Shown here: positions 1 to 7,216 of the stretch, piece by piece
Position numbering within the stretch: the stretch's first letter is position 1
Layout of the letters: each line of letters starts with the position of its first letter
Assembly: GCA_011525265.1 (NCBI GenBank)
Contig: WTHV01000081.1
Coordinates: 1 to 18,045 of the forward strand
Length of the DNA stretch: 18,045 nucleotides
Direction of reading: 5' to 3'
Source of the DNA: Alphaproteobacteria bacterium
GTDB taxonomy: Bacteria; Pseudomonadota; Alphaproteobacteria; Puniceispirillales; Puniceispirillaceae
Notes under the pieces: model-generated
Told to the model about the DNA's origin: nothing
Seen by the model: the letters and a program-made list of their open reading frames with translations, nothing else
Database searches by the model: none
Made by a program: the position numbers and the translations under genes

Positions 1-12
1 ATTGGGAAATTC

Positions 13-915
13 TTATAAAATGCTATTTAATAAAGCGCTTTGTTCAGTGATGGCATCGCGAATGGCTTGCTTGTAATCTTGCAAATTTGTGGCTGATTTG
101 GCCTGATCGCAAAAGATGATGCCGCGTGAGGAATTGACAAGCCCGCCCGTAAAGCATCCATCAGCTTGACCAAGCGCTATGGTTGCATGAGCCGGGCCTG
201 CGCCTTGTGCGCCAAATCCAGGGATGAGGAAGGGAGCAGATGGCAGAATGGCACGAAGCGATTCTGCCTGTGCTGGTACAGTTGCACCAGCAACAATGCC
301 AAAAGAAGACAGACCAGACTCGCCAGTGGCTTTTGCGATCAAAGGGGCGAGGTCATGGGCAAGCTGTTCATAGACCAGATGCGTATTATCAAGCGCCAAT
401 TCTTGTAAATCGGCAGCGCCCTTGTTGGATGTCCGCACAAGAATAAATAGACCGGCGCCTGTTTGCGTAGCACGTGTCATAAAGGGCTCAAGCGTATCAA
501 GCCCCATCCATGGGTTTATAGTCAGCGCATCACTTGGGAAGGGCGCATCTGTGCCAAGATAGGCAGACGCATAGGCATCAGAGGTAGAGCCAATATCGCC
601 TCTTTTGGCATCCATAATCACAAGCAAGCCAGCATCTTGTGCCGCTTGTGCTGTTTCAGCGAGGATCATAACGCCCTCAGGGCCATAGGCTTCAAACATG
701 GCGGCTTGTGGTTTGATGGCTGGCACAAGGCCTGTGGCCGCGTCGACCAAGCCTAGCGCGAAATTGCGCAAACCAGCTATGCTAGGGGTGCCATTTGCAT
801 CGCAAAATAACGGGGTCATCATCGCTTTATGGGGGTCAATGCCCATACAAAGCGGCGTCTTTGTTGTACCAAGAGCCAAGGCGAGGCGATCGCCAAAATG
901 CGAAGAAGCGGCCAT
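13..915 (-). CDS. pyrF: Orotidine 5'-phosphate decarboxylase, type 2 (mycobacterial-like)
   Basis: This enzyme decarboxylates OMP to UMP, the last step of de novo pyrimidine synthesis in the cytosol. The 300-residue protein has the subfamily-2 signature DAKRGDIGST at residues 102-111, with K104 the expected catalytic lysine. An early substrate-binding Asp lies in GIDPHK (D26), and NSSRGI (261-266) supplies the phosphate-binding Arg. The length of about 300 aa and the wording of the DAKRGDIGST block distinguish it from the 230-240 aa type-1 enzyme. The ATG at 915 follows an AGGAC ribosome site. The gene is last in a minus-strand set behind the gapR-like gene, 10 nt away, so co-transcription is likely. 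Type-2 enzymes are best known from actinobacteria, myxobacteria and others, so the type is slightly unexpected here. Confidence 0.95.
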   Translation of the reverse strand: MAASSHFGDRLALALGTTKTPLCMGIDPHKAMMTPLFCDANGTPSIAGLRNFALGLVDAATGLVPAIKPQAAMFEAYGPEGVMILAETAQAAQDAGLLVIMDAKRGDIGSTSDAYASAYLGTDAPFPSDALTINPWMGLDTLEPFMTRATQTGAGLFILVRTSNKGAADLQELALDNTHLVYEQLAHDLAPLIAKATGESGLSSFGIVAGATVPAQAESLRAILPSAPFLIPGFGAQGAGPAHATIALGQADGCFTGGLVNSSRGIIFCDQAKSATNLQDYKQAIRDAITEQSALLNSIL

Positions 916-925
916 GGGTTTTGTC

Positions 926-1177
926 CTATTCTAGCGGCAAGCCAAGCGCATCACGATAGGTTGTGAGCAACATATCTTGTTCGGCAAGCAAATCTTTATC
1001 CATCGAGCGGATTTTTACAATTTGACGCATGACTTTTGGCTCAAACCCTGTGGCTTTGGCCTCTGTATAAATATCTCTGATATCTGCCATTAATGCGCGC
1101 TTTTCTTCTTCAAGACGTTCAACGCGTTCAATATATTGGCGAAGTTGGTCGGCGCCTGTTTGGCCTGTTACGGTCAT
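926..1177 (-). CDS. gapR: GapR-like DUF2312 nucleoid-associated protein
   Basis: This is an 83-residue protein of the DUF2312/UPF0335 family. GapR of Caulobacter, the characterised member, is a small dimeric or tetrameric coiled-coil protein that binds overtwisted AT-rich DNA and supports chromosome replication. The whole chain fits the family. It has an N-terminal helix with QLRQYIERVERLEEEK (about residues 12-27), the middle DIRDIYTEAKATGFEPKVMR segment, and a C-terminal LLTTYRDALGL helix. AAAGGA just upstream of the ATG at 1177 is a good ribosome site. It sits 11 nt after the DUF1244 gene and 10 nt before pyrF, so the three look like one operon. Family assignment is firm. The exact cellular role in this organism is inferred from Caulobacter. 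Confidence 0.93.
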   Translation of the reverse strand: MTVTGQTGADQLRQYIERVERLEEEKRALMADIRDIYTEAKATGFEPKVMRQIVKIRSMDKDLLAEQDMLLTTYRDALGLPLE

Positions 1178-1188
1178 GATATTGTCCT

Positions 1189-1497
1189 TTATTTGTCTTG
1201 ATGTGAGGCAGCAAAGGCCGCTTTTTGTTGTTCAGTTGCCTCAGTCTGATGGGCGGCTTTCCACTCATCATAAGGCATGCCATAGACAATCTCTCTTGCG
1301 CCGTCTTTATCAAGGTCGATATTGTGCGCTTGTGCGGCCTCTTGATACCAGCGTGATAAGCAATTGCGGCAAAAACCAGATAAATTCATCATATCAATAT
1401 TCTGCACATCTGTGCGCTCTTGAAGATGCGAGACAAGGCGGCGGAATGCGGCCGCTTCAAGGGCTGTTTTCTGTTCATCTGTGAGATTATGCGACAT
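1189..1497 (-). CDS. DUF1244 family protein
   Basis: This is a 102-residue soluble protein matching the DUF1244 family, which is common in proteobacteria and has no settled function. The diagnostic block is GFCRNCLSRWY at residues 41-51, with two cysteines (C43, C46) three residues apart that could bind a metal or be redox active. It is followed by the conserved YGMPYDEWK at 72-80. There is no signal peptide or membrane segment. AGGGG upstream of the ATG at 1497 is a plausible ribosome site. It is the first gene of the minus-strand DUF1244-gapR-pyrF group, so its promoter should lie in the divergent region shared with mntR. Family membership is clear; no biochemical role is assigned. Confidence 0.9.
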   Translation of the reverse strand: MSHNLTDEQKTALEAAAFRRLVSHLQERTDVQNIDMMNLSGFCRNCLSRWYQEAAQAHNIDLDKDGAREIVYGMPYDEWKAAHQTEATEQQKAAFAASHQDK

Positions 1498-1542
1498 TGG
1501 CCTATCACCCCTATCCTTCGTGCAAAATATGGTTTGAAAAGT

Positions 1543-1559
1543 GACGCTACTCTAGCGTC
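1543..1559. promoter_or_regulatory. 17-bp palindrome in the divergent DUF1244/mntR intergenic region
   Basis: The perfect inverted repeat GACGCTA-CTC-TAGCGTC lies between the divergent DUF1244 operon and mntR. It is flanked by two copies of TTTGAAAAG, at 1533-1541 and 1570-1578. No T-run follows on either strand, so a dyad operator is more likely than a terminator. The binding protein is unknown. Autoregulation by MntR is one possibility, but the sequence does not obviously match a published MntR box that I can quote. Confidence 0.4.
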
Positions 1560-1701
1560 TTTCACGCGATTTGAAAAGAGAAAGCGGCTTTAAGCGTGAC
1601 AAATAAGTTTGCACAGGCTAAGTTTTGTCAGGGATTTAAAAATATTGGACTCTTTTGTTTTTGCTAGCGCGTCAGGCAAATGGAGTTTATCGGGGATTTC
1701 T

Positions 1702-2109
1702 ATGATGGATAATGGTATTTCGGCCGCAAAATTTGAGCGTATCCGCAAAGCACATCTCTCTGAGGTGATGGAAGATTATGTCGAAATGATTGCTGATTTA
1801 ATCGAAGAGACTGGCGAGGCGCGGGCGGTTGATTTGGCCGCGCGCTTTGGTGTGACAAGCCCGACTGTGAATGCCACCATCCAAAGATTACAAAGAGATG
1901 GCCTTGTCGATACGCGCCCCTATCGGTCTATCTTTTTGACAGATGAGGGCGCGCGTCTTGCCAATGCGTGTAAAGAGCGTCATCAAATTGTTCATGATTT
2001 TCTGGTCTCGCTTGGGGTGCCAAGCGAAGTGGCAGATGCTGATGCAGAAGGCATGGAGCATCACATATCTGAAGAAACCTTGTTAAAATTCAAAGCTGCG
2101 ATTTCTTAA
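1702..2109 (+). CDS. mntR: Manganese-responsive DtxR-family regulator MntR
   Basis: This DNA-binding repressor controls manganese uptake genes when loaded with Mn(II). Counting from the ATG at 1702 (135 aa), a winged helix-turn-helix spans about residues 40-85 (AARFGVTSPTVNATIQRLQR, then the wing). A dimerisation and metal domain follows. All six metal ligands known from Bacillus MntR can be placed: D25 and E28 in MEDYVEMI, H94 in KERHQIV, and E116, E119 and H120 in AEGMEHH. An in-frame TTG at 1609 would add 31 residues that do not look like the family, and the ATG pair at 1702/1705 preceded by GGGGAT is the better start. No Mn transporter gene is in the window. The stop is 3 nt from the converging glycosyltransferase stop. 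Confidence 0.93.
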   Translation: MMDNGISAAKFERIRKAHLSEVMEDYVEMIADLIEETGEARAVDLAARFGVTSPTVNATIQRLQRDGLVDTRPYRSIFLTDEGARLANACKERHQIVHDFLVSLGVPSEVADADAEGMEHHISEETLLKFKAAIS

Positions 2110-2112
2110 GAC

Positions 2113-3585
2113 TTATTGGGCGATAAAAAAGCGTTTATGGCGTTTGCGTTTTTGTGAAATTGCCACCTGTGATTCGCCAACCTCTTTTGCGCTATCGGCA
2201 AAGCGAGCTGGCAGCAAACCATCTTCACCTGTCAGGATTAAAAACGGGCCCCTATCATCATTGTGAAGAGCGTGTTTTAATTCAAAATGACTGCCGGGGC
2301 GCCCATCCTCATCTAAGACTTTGACGCTATATGCTGTATCATGCAAATGCCATGATAAAAGGGCGGCTTCAGCGCGCCTATCGGCAATGATGATGGTGGC
2401 ATTATGGGCCTTGGCGGTGGCGGTGACATCTTGTGCCAATGCTTCCCACCCGCGCAGACGGCGAAGCGGGTCTGATTGCGGTGTCCATTGACCAAATGTG
2501 CCAAAAAACACCGCTGTTGCTATCATCAGGGCGGCAAAAATATTGATAGAAAGCGCCATCCGACCCCAAAACCGCCCCACGATAAAAGGCTCTTTTTGGG
2601 CAAGAGCACAGCCAATTAACAGGCAGGCTGTTGGCCAAGCTGTCGCCGCCCAATTCGCATTAGCGGTTTTCAAATAGGCTTGTGTTGTCATGATTAAAAT
2701 GACTGGCAGTGAGAAACATAATAATCTCTGCGCAAAGCTAAGGTTGATCTGGCGCGGTAATCGCAGAAGCGCAATGCAAAATAACAGGAAAGCAAGCGGC
2801 CCAATAACCGCTGTTTGCGAGAGTAAAAATTCAAACGCGCTGACAAGAGAATAATGCGGCTTGGCAAGGTCTGCATTCTCGCCAAGGTGGGCAAAGGTAA
2901 TGCCGCCATGGGCAAGATTCCACAGCAAATTCGGTGCCGCGGTAACAAGCGCGCCTGCACAAATGACCCCTAGCTTAGATAGCGCTGTGAGGCGGTTATT
3001 GGCCTTATTGCCAAATAAGCATAACGCGGTGCCTAGGATGAAATAAATAGCGGCATATTTCGCTAAAAGACCAATGCCGATGATAAGACCTGTCAGGAAA
3101 AAATCGCGCGCCTTGCCGCTTTGTTCTGCAGATAAGAAAAGCGCAAGCGCAAAGACCCATGGCACAAGCAAAAGCGTATCTGTTGAAATGACAAAGGCGC
3201 CAAGTGAGACAATTGGTAAGCTTACCCAGAATAACGCCGCCCATCTGCCAGCAGACGCGCTGTGATAGGCATGGCCAATCGCATAGAGGACAAGCGCGAT
3301 AAGGCTATGAAGCAGGGGTGTTGCAAGGCGTGCGGCTATGGTTGATGCGCCAAAAAACATATCCATTGCGCCAAGATACCAGCCAATTAGAGGAGGCTTT
3401 GAATAATAGCCGAAATCAAGCTCTTGCCCCCAAAGCCAATATTGCGCCTCATCCACCCCAAATTCGAGTGGTGTGGCAATGATGGCGGCCATGCGAATAA
3501 GTGCCATCGCCCCAATCGCACATAGTAATAGGCGTTCATGTTTCATGATATAGGCGGCATTTGGCAAATATGATGGTTGATTCAT
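2113..3585 (-). CDS. ArnT/PMT-like membrane glycosyltransferase (GT39/GT83 type)
   Basis: This is a polytopic inner-membrane glycosyltransferase of the dolichyl-phosphate-mannose-protein mannosyltransferase/ArnT group, which uses polyprenyl-phosphate sugars on the periplasmic side. The 490-residue protein has a first membrane helix at about 18-37. The catalytic-loop motif is FGVDEAQYW (42-50; D45-E46), followed by the conserved FGYYSKPPLIGW (58-69). Roughly nine further hydrophobic segments run to about residue 365. A soluble C-terminal tail of about 120 residues ends in a basic KRKRHKR stretch. The acceptor (lipid A, other glycan or protein) cannot be told from sequence. There is no clear ribosome site before the ATG at 3585, and an in-frame ATG at 3546 is possible. 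It converges on mntR and diverges from sufE. Confidence 0.85.
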   Translation of the reverse strand: MNQPSYLPNAAYIMKHERLLLCAIGAMALIRMAAIIATPLEFGVDEAQYWLWGQELDFGYYSKPPLIGWYLGAMDMFFGASTIAARLATPLLHSLIALVLYAIGHAYHSASAGRWAALFWVSLPIVSLGAFVISTDTLLLVPWVFALALFLSAEQSGKARDFFLTGLIIGIGLLAKYAAIYFILGTALCLFGNKANNRLTALSKLGVICAGALVTAAPNLLWNLAHGGITFAHLGENADLAKPHYSLVSAFEFLLSQTAVIGPLAFLLFCIALLRLPRQINLSFAQRLLCFSLPVILIMTTQAYLKTANANWAATAWPTACLLIGCALAQKEPFIVGRFWGRMALSINIFAALMIATAVFFGTFGQWTPQSDPLRRLRGWEALAQDVTATAKAHNATIIIADRRAEAALLSWHLHDTAYSVKVLDEDGRPGSHFELKHALHNDDRGPFLILTGEDGLLPARFADSAKEVGESQVAISQKRKRHKRFFIAQ

Positions 3586-3632
3586 GGTAAAAACGCTATA
3601 GCTTCACAAGTCTCATGATAGGGCTCTATGTT

Positions 3633-3720
3633 TTATGGCAGGAAATGGTTATGATGGCAAAGAGTTGATTTCACAGGTCCTATCTGTCAAAGCCCATAAG
3701 TTATGGCAGGGCTGTTATGA
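3633..3720. repeat. Two-copy composite direct repeat upstream of sufE
   Basis: TTATGGCAGG followed a few bases later by GTTATGA occurs at 3633-3642/3648-3654 and again at 3701-3710/3714-3720. The two halves are 5 nt apart in the first copy and 3 nt apart in the second. The second copy also forms the dyad CCATAA-G-TTATGG (3694-3706). It lies in the 164-nt divergent space between the membrane glycosyltransferase and sufE, so it could be a pair of regulator sites. The regulator is unknown. Confidence 0.35.
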
Positions 3721-3749
3721 AATCATGCTGGTGAAAGAGATAAGACGAT

Positions 3750-4169
3750 ATGGCACAAATACCTGTTGAAATCGCAGAAGAGATTGTTGATGAATTTTCG
3801 TTTTTTGATGATTGGTCAGACAGATATCAACACCTCATTGATCAAGGCCGCCGCCTTGAAGGCTTGCCAGACAAATATCATAATGATGACTATGTCCTAA
3901 AGGGCTGTCAGTCTGTGGTGTATTTTGCCCATGAGGTAGATGAGGCAGGGCATATCACTTTTTATGGCGCATCTGATGCGGCGATAGTCCAAGGGCTTGT
4001 GGCGTTATTATTGCGGGTATATTCCGGCCAAAGTCCAAGCGATATTCTGGCAACTGATGCAAGCTTTGTCGGACAAATTGGTCTTGATAAGCATCTATCA
4101 GCGACGCGCAAAACAGGGCTTGCGGCAATGGTCAGCGCCATTCATGCCGCCGCACAAGAGGCGTGCTGA
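3750..4169 (+). CDS. sufE: SufE family cysteine desulfuration protein
   Basis: SufE accepts persulfide sulfur from the cysteine desulfurase SufS and passes it to the Suf scaffold for iron-sulfur cluster assembly in the cytosol. The 139-residue protein has the family fold along its whole length: an N-terminal EIVDEFSFFDDWSDRYQHLI segment (about 11-30), then GLPDKY, then KGCQS at 51-55, where C53 is the sulfur-accepting cysteine. It ends with GLDKHLSATRKTGLAAMV, also typical. It is an orphan here, without sufS or sufBCD, as often seen for sufE in alphaproteobacteria. A purine-rich GAAAGAGA lies upstream of the ATG at 3750. The stop is 4 nt from the converging glxA-like gene. Confidence 0.95.
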   Translation: MAQIPVEIAEEIVDEFSFFDDWSDRYQHLIDQGRRLEGLPDKYHNDDYVLKGCQSVVYFAHEVDEAGHITFYGASDAAIVQGLVALLLRVYSGQSPSDILATDASFVGQIGLDKHLSATRKTGLAAMVSAIHAAAQEAC

Positions 4170-4173
4170 TAGC

Positions 4174-5178
4174 CTATTCTGGTGTGCGTTCTGTGCGCGG
4201 AGTTTTGCCATAGGTTTCGCGATAACATTTTGAGAAATGTGACGCTGATACAAAGCCGCAAGCAAGCGCAACCGATAAGATAGATAAAGAGGTCTGGCGC
4301 AATAATTGACGCGCGCGTGCCAAACGCAAATTCAAATAGTAGCGCGTTGGTGTCGTGCTGAGATATTTGCGGAATAACCGCTCTAACTGTCTTGTTGATA
4401 AAGAGGCTTCTTTTGCCAATTCTGTTTGTGACATGGGCTCTTCTAGATATGTTTCCATCATACCAACAACGGTCAATAATTTTGGATGTGAGACACCAAG
4501 GCGTGAACGCAATTCCATGCGCTGTCTGTCAGAAGGGTCTCTGATCCGGTCATGGATAAATTGATCAGAGACTTGCGCGGCAAGTGATTGGCCGTGAATT
4601 TGCGAAATCAAATAAAGCATCATATCAAGTGAGGCTGTGCCGCCTGAGCAGGTGATGCGGTTATTGTGAATTTCGAATAGCTCATTTGTGATTTCAAGAT
4701 AGGGGAATTCTTCGGCTAGACCGTCAATATTTTCCCAGTGCACTGTGCATCTTGTGTCATTTAAGAGGCCAGCTGATGCTAAAACATATGTGCCTGTGCA
4801 AATTGCGCCGACAATCGCCCCCTGACGGTCAAGGCGTCTTGTGATGTTAAAGACATTCTGTTCTGCATATTCTTTGACATTAATACCGCTACAGATAAAG
4901 ACAAGGTGACAGTCATTCAGCTGTGTGATTGTCTGCTCAACATCAACACGCACACCATTTGAGGCTGTGACAGCTTCATCTGTTGGGCTTGCAATAACCC
5001 ATTCGAAAATAGTGTCACTTGCCACGCGATTTGCCACGCGCAAAGGCTCAAGCGCGGCGGAAAATGCGATCATTGAAAAATTAGGTACCAATAAGAACCC
5101 AACTTTGATCGTTCCCGCTGATCTGCTTGATAGCAATACATCTTTGATTTTATTGTCAGTAATCACAGTCAGATGCAC
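4174..5178 (-). CDS. GlxA/GbdR-type transcriptional regulator (DJ-1/PfpI + AraC HTH)
   Basis: This 334-residue transcription factor has an N-terminal DJ-1/PfpI amidase-like ligand domain (about 24-190) and a C-terminal AraC double helix-turn-helix (about 235-330). The nucleophile elbow GAICTGTY keeps a cysteine at C127 and has H147 in the CTVHWE segment. The reader domain has LAKEASLSTRQLERLFRKY (about 254-272) and the family signature ACGFVSASHFSKCYRETYGKTP (306-327). Best-known relatives of this form, such as GbdR and CdhR, respond to glycine betaine or carnitine. A betaine aldehyde dehydrogenase about 3.5 kb away makes a quaternary-amine ligand attractive, though unproven. The start is a GTG at 5178 preceded by a TAAGGTAAAGG ribosome region. 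The next Met (residue 36) is too far inside the domain to be the start. Confidence 0.9.
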   Translation of the reverse strand: MHLTVITDNKIKDVLLSSRSAGTIKVGFLLVPNFSMIAFSAALEPLRVANRVASDTIFEWVIASPTDEAVTASNGVRVDVEQTITQLNDCHLVFICSGINVKEYAEQNVFNITRRLDRQGAIVGAICTGTYVLASAGLLNDTRCTVHWENIDGLAEEFPYLEITNELFEIHNNRITCSGGTASLDMMLYLISQIHGQSLAAQVSDQFIHDRIRDPSDRQRMELRSRLGVSHPKLLTVVGMMETYLEEPMSQTELAKEASLSTRQLERLFRKYLSTTPTRYYLNLRLARARQLLRQTSLSILSVALACGFVSASHFSKCYRETYGKTPRTERTPE

Positions 5179-5216
5179 CCTTTACCTTACTTTTATTCTT
5201 ATCACAGATACGCGAA

Positions 5217-5228
5217 TTTTTATAAAAA
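5217..5228. promoter_or_regulatory. AT-rich perfect palindrome upstream of the GlxA-type regulator
   Basis: TTTTTATAAAAA is a perfect 12-bp palindrome about 40 bp upstream of the GTG start of the GlxA-type regulator, in the region shared with the divergent RNA methyltransferase. A second short dyad, CTATC-T-GATAG, lies at 5312-5322, immediately before the methyltransferase start. Either could be an operator or simply AT-rich promoter DNA. Confidence 0.25.
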
Positions 5229-5331
5229 GAAAGCAAAAAGAGTCAGGGATAACATTATTATAACCCGCATTATTTTTTGCCATTGCAGGCCTATGGTTGT
5301 TTTGCTGTCACCTATCTGATAGCAAGAGCCT

Positions 5332-6129
5332 ATGGAATATGAGGTAATTACATCAGCGGCTAATAAGGATGTGAAGCTATTGCGCTCGTTGCATGAGCGT
5401 AAATATCGCAAACAAACAGGCTGGTTCTTAGCAGAGGGTATGCGTATTTGCAAAGAGGCAATCAGCCTTGGCTATGCGCCTGTGCGGCTTGTTTATGCCG
5501 CTGGTCGTGGTGATGATGCGATGGTTGCAGAGCTGATTGCGGCTTGTCATCAAAATGGGGGGCGCGCAATGGAAGTGGCACCCGATTTATTATCGCGCAT
5601 ATCACGCAAAGATAATCCGCAAATGGTTATTGGCGCTTTTTCTCAAAATTGGCAAAAGCCGCAGGTGATTGTGCCGCAAATTGATGATTTATGGATAGCC
5701 CTTGATAGGGTGCGTGACCCAGGCAATCTTGGCACCATTATGCGTACCGCTGATGCTGTGGGGGCAAAAGGCATTATCTTAATCGAAGATTGCACAGACC
5801 CCTATTCGCTAGAGGCGGTTCGTGCCTCTATGGGGGCTGTGTTTAATGTGGCGCTGGTCAAGATGAGTGAAGCTGATTTCTGTGATTTTTCTCGCAACTG
5901 GCAAGGGGCGATTATTGGCACAGCCTTGCAGGCCTCTGTTGATTACCGCGCGGCAGATTATTCAAAGCCAACCATTATGTTAATGGGCAATGAGCAATCA
6001 GGCCTAACAGAACGATTGCGCGACACAGCCACACAATTAATCAGAATGCCTATGCAGGGGCGCTCTGATAGCTTGAATCTTGCCGTGGCAACAGGTGTCA
6101 GCCTGTATGAATGGCTGCGTGAGCGCTAG
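5332..6129 (+). CDS. SpoU/TrmH-family RNA 2'-O-ribose methyltransferase
   Basis: This SPOUT-class enzyme transfers a methyl group from SAM to a ribose 2'-OH in rRNA or tRNA. The 265-residue protein has an N-terminal substrate-binding domain (about 28-103, beginning GWFLAEGMRICKEA, with the RKDNPQ link). The knotted catalytic domain follows, with all three family motifs: DRVRDPGNLGTIMRTA (125-140), LMGNEQSGL (217-225) and IRMPMQGRSDSLNLAVATGV (237-256). R127 or R138, E221 and the serine/asparagine pair of motif 3 are the usual catalytic and binding positions. This domain order is that of the 23S rRNA enzymes RlmB/TsnR, but the exact nucleotide cannot be predicted. Its TAG stop shares four bases (CTAG) with the stop of the converging methyltransferase. 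Confidence 0.92.
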   Translation: MEYEVITSAANKDVKLLRSLHERKYRKQTGWFLAEGMRICKEAISLGYAPVRLVYAAGRGDDAMVAELIAACHQNGGRAMEVAPDLLSRISRKDNPQMVIGAFSQNWQKPQVIVPQIDDLWIALDRVRDPGNLGTIMRTADAVGAKGIILIEDCTDPYSLEAVRASMGAVFNVALVKMSEADFCDFSRNWQGAIIGTALQASVDYRAADYSKPTIMLMGNEQSGLTERLRDTATQLIRMPMQGRSDSLNLAVATGVSLYEWLRER

Positions 6130-7064
6130 GCTTGCGGGTCTTTGTGATAGCGCACAAATAAAGCTTGGCCAATGGCACGCGGATTATCCGCAGCTTCCAC
6201 AATCCCTAATTCACCAGAGGTTAATGTACCATCTCTTGTGCACTCTCTGCTGCCTAGCGCCTCTGCCATTGCGCTATGTACAGAGAGCGTAGATGTGCGA
6301 ATAGCGTAAATTGTCAAAACCATGAATAGGGCATCGTCTGATAATAGGCTTGCACATAAAGACAGCAATTCAGGCAAATTCTCTTCTAGACGCCAGACTT
6401 CCCCTTTTGGGCCTCTGCCATATTTTGGCGGGTCAAGGATAATGCCATCATAAAAATTGCCGCGCCGTGCCTCTCTTGCAACAAATTTCATGCAATCATC
6501 TGTGATATAACGAATGGGCGCATCTGATAGGCCAGATAAATCACGATTCTCAAATGCCTGTGCAATGGCTTTTTTTGAAGCGTCAATATGTGTGACCTCT
6601 GCCCCTGCTTGTGCCGCGTGAAGCGAGGCGGCGCCTGTATAGCCAAATAAGTTTAAAATGCGTGGTGCGCGCCCATGATGCGCGGTAAAGGCGCGAATGC
6701 GCTCAGCGCAAAATTGCCAATGGCCTGATTGTTCTGGAAAGAAGGCAAGATGGCGGAATGGTGTGGGGCTGGCATAGAATTTTATCCCTTCAAACCCCAT
6801 CTCCCAACGCTCAGGCAAATCGCGTGATAAGTGCCATTTGCCCCCTTTTTCAGGATCGTCTGATGAGGCAAGAAAACGTCCGGCGGCTTTGTTCCATACC
6901 GTCTCAGGCAGGCGGCGCTCCCATAGGGCTTGTGGCTCAGGGCGCACAAAGCTATAGGGGCCAAAGCGCTCAAGCTTTAAGCCGTCTCCTGAATCAAGCA
7001 AAGCATAATCCTGCCAATCATCGGTTAGCGAGATTTGTCCTGTGGTAAAGCCGAATGAGGTCAT
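6126..7064 (-). CDS. Class I SAM-dependent methyltransferase, RlmI-like (probable 23S rRNA MTase)
   Basis: This is a Rossmann-fold methyltransferase of the RlmI/RlmK-like group, which contains 23S rRNA cytosine-C5 or guanine-N2 methyltransferases. In the protein counted from the ATG at 7064 (312 aa), the SAM-binding motif LNLFGYTGAAS is at about 137-147. The acidic residue ending strand 2 is in VTHIDASKKA, and the catalytic motif is DPPKYGRGP at about 211-219. An in-frame TTG at 7148 would add 28 residues, but AGGAAAG about ten bases before 7064 and the family-like opening MTSFGFTTGQISL favour the shorter form. Its stop overlaps the stop of the upstream SpoU enzyme. It is divergent from the Lrp-type regulator. 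The modified base is unknown. Confidence 0.88.
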   Translation of the reverse strand: MTSFGFTTGQISLTDDWQDYALLDSGDGLKLERFGPYSFVRPEPQALWERRLPETVWNKAAGRFLASSDDPEKGGKWHLSRDLPERWEMGFEGIKFYASPTPFRHLAFFPEQSGHWQFCAERIRAFTAHHGRAPRILNLFGYTGAASLHAAQAGAEVTHIDASKKAIAQAFENRDLSGLSDAPIRYITDDCMKFVAREARRGNFYDGIILDPPKYGRGPKGEVWRLEENLPELLSLCASLLSDDALFMVLTIYAIRTSTLSVHSAMAEALGSRECTRDGTLTSGELGIVEAADNPRAIGQALFVRYHKDPQA

Positions 7065-7186
7065 GTGCGCACGCTTTCCTGTCGAAAATTCTGACCGCAC
7101 AATGCCTGTTTCTATGGCCAAAAGGCAAGTAGAACTGGTATTTGACAAAAAAATAACCTAAAATTAAGAATTTAGAGTCTATATTT

Positions 7187-7201
7187 TAGAAATATTTTTT
7201 A
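7187..7201 (+). promoter_or_regulatory. Candidate Lrp-type binding site before the Lrp/AsnC gene
   Basis: TAGAAATATTTTTTA matches the E. coli Lrp consensus YAGHAWATTWTDCTR at 12 of 15 positions by my count. It sits 16 nt before the start codon of the Lrp-type regulator, where autoregulation would act. The region is AT-rich, so a chance match is possible. Confidence 0.3.
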
Positions 7202-7216
7202 AAGCAGGAGGAAAAC

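Noticed and set aside
1609..1701. TTG-initiated extension of mntR
   Set aside because: The extra 31 residues are unlike the DtxR family, and the ATG at 1702 is preceded by a GGGGAT sequence.
7065..7148. TTG-initiated extension of the RlmI-like methyltransferase
   Set aside because: The family-like N terminus begins at the ATG at 7064 with AGGAAAG upstream. The extension would also consume the divergent promoter region of the Lrp-type gene.
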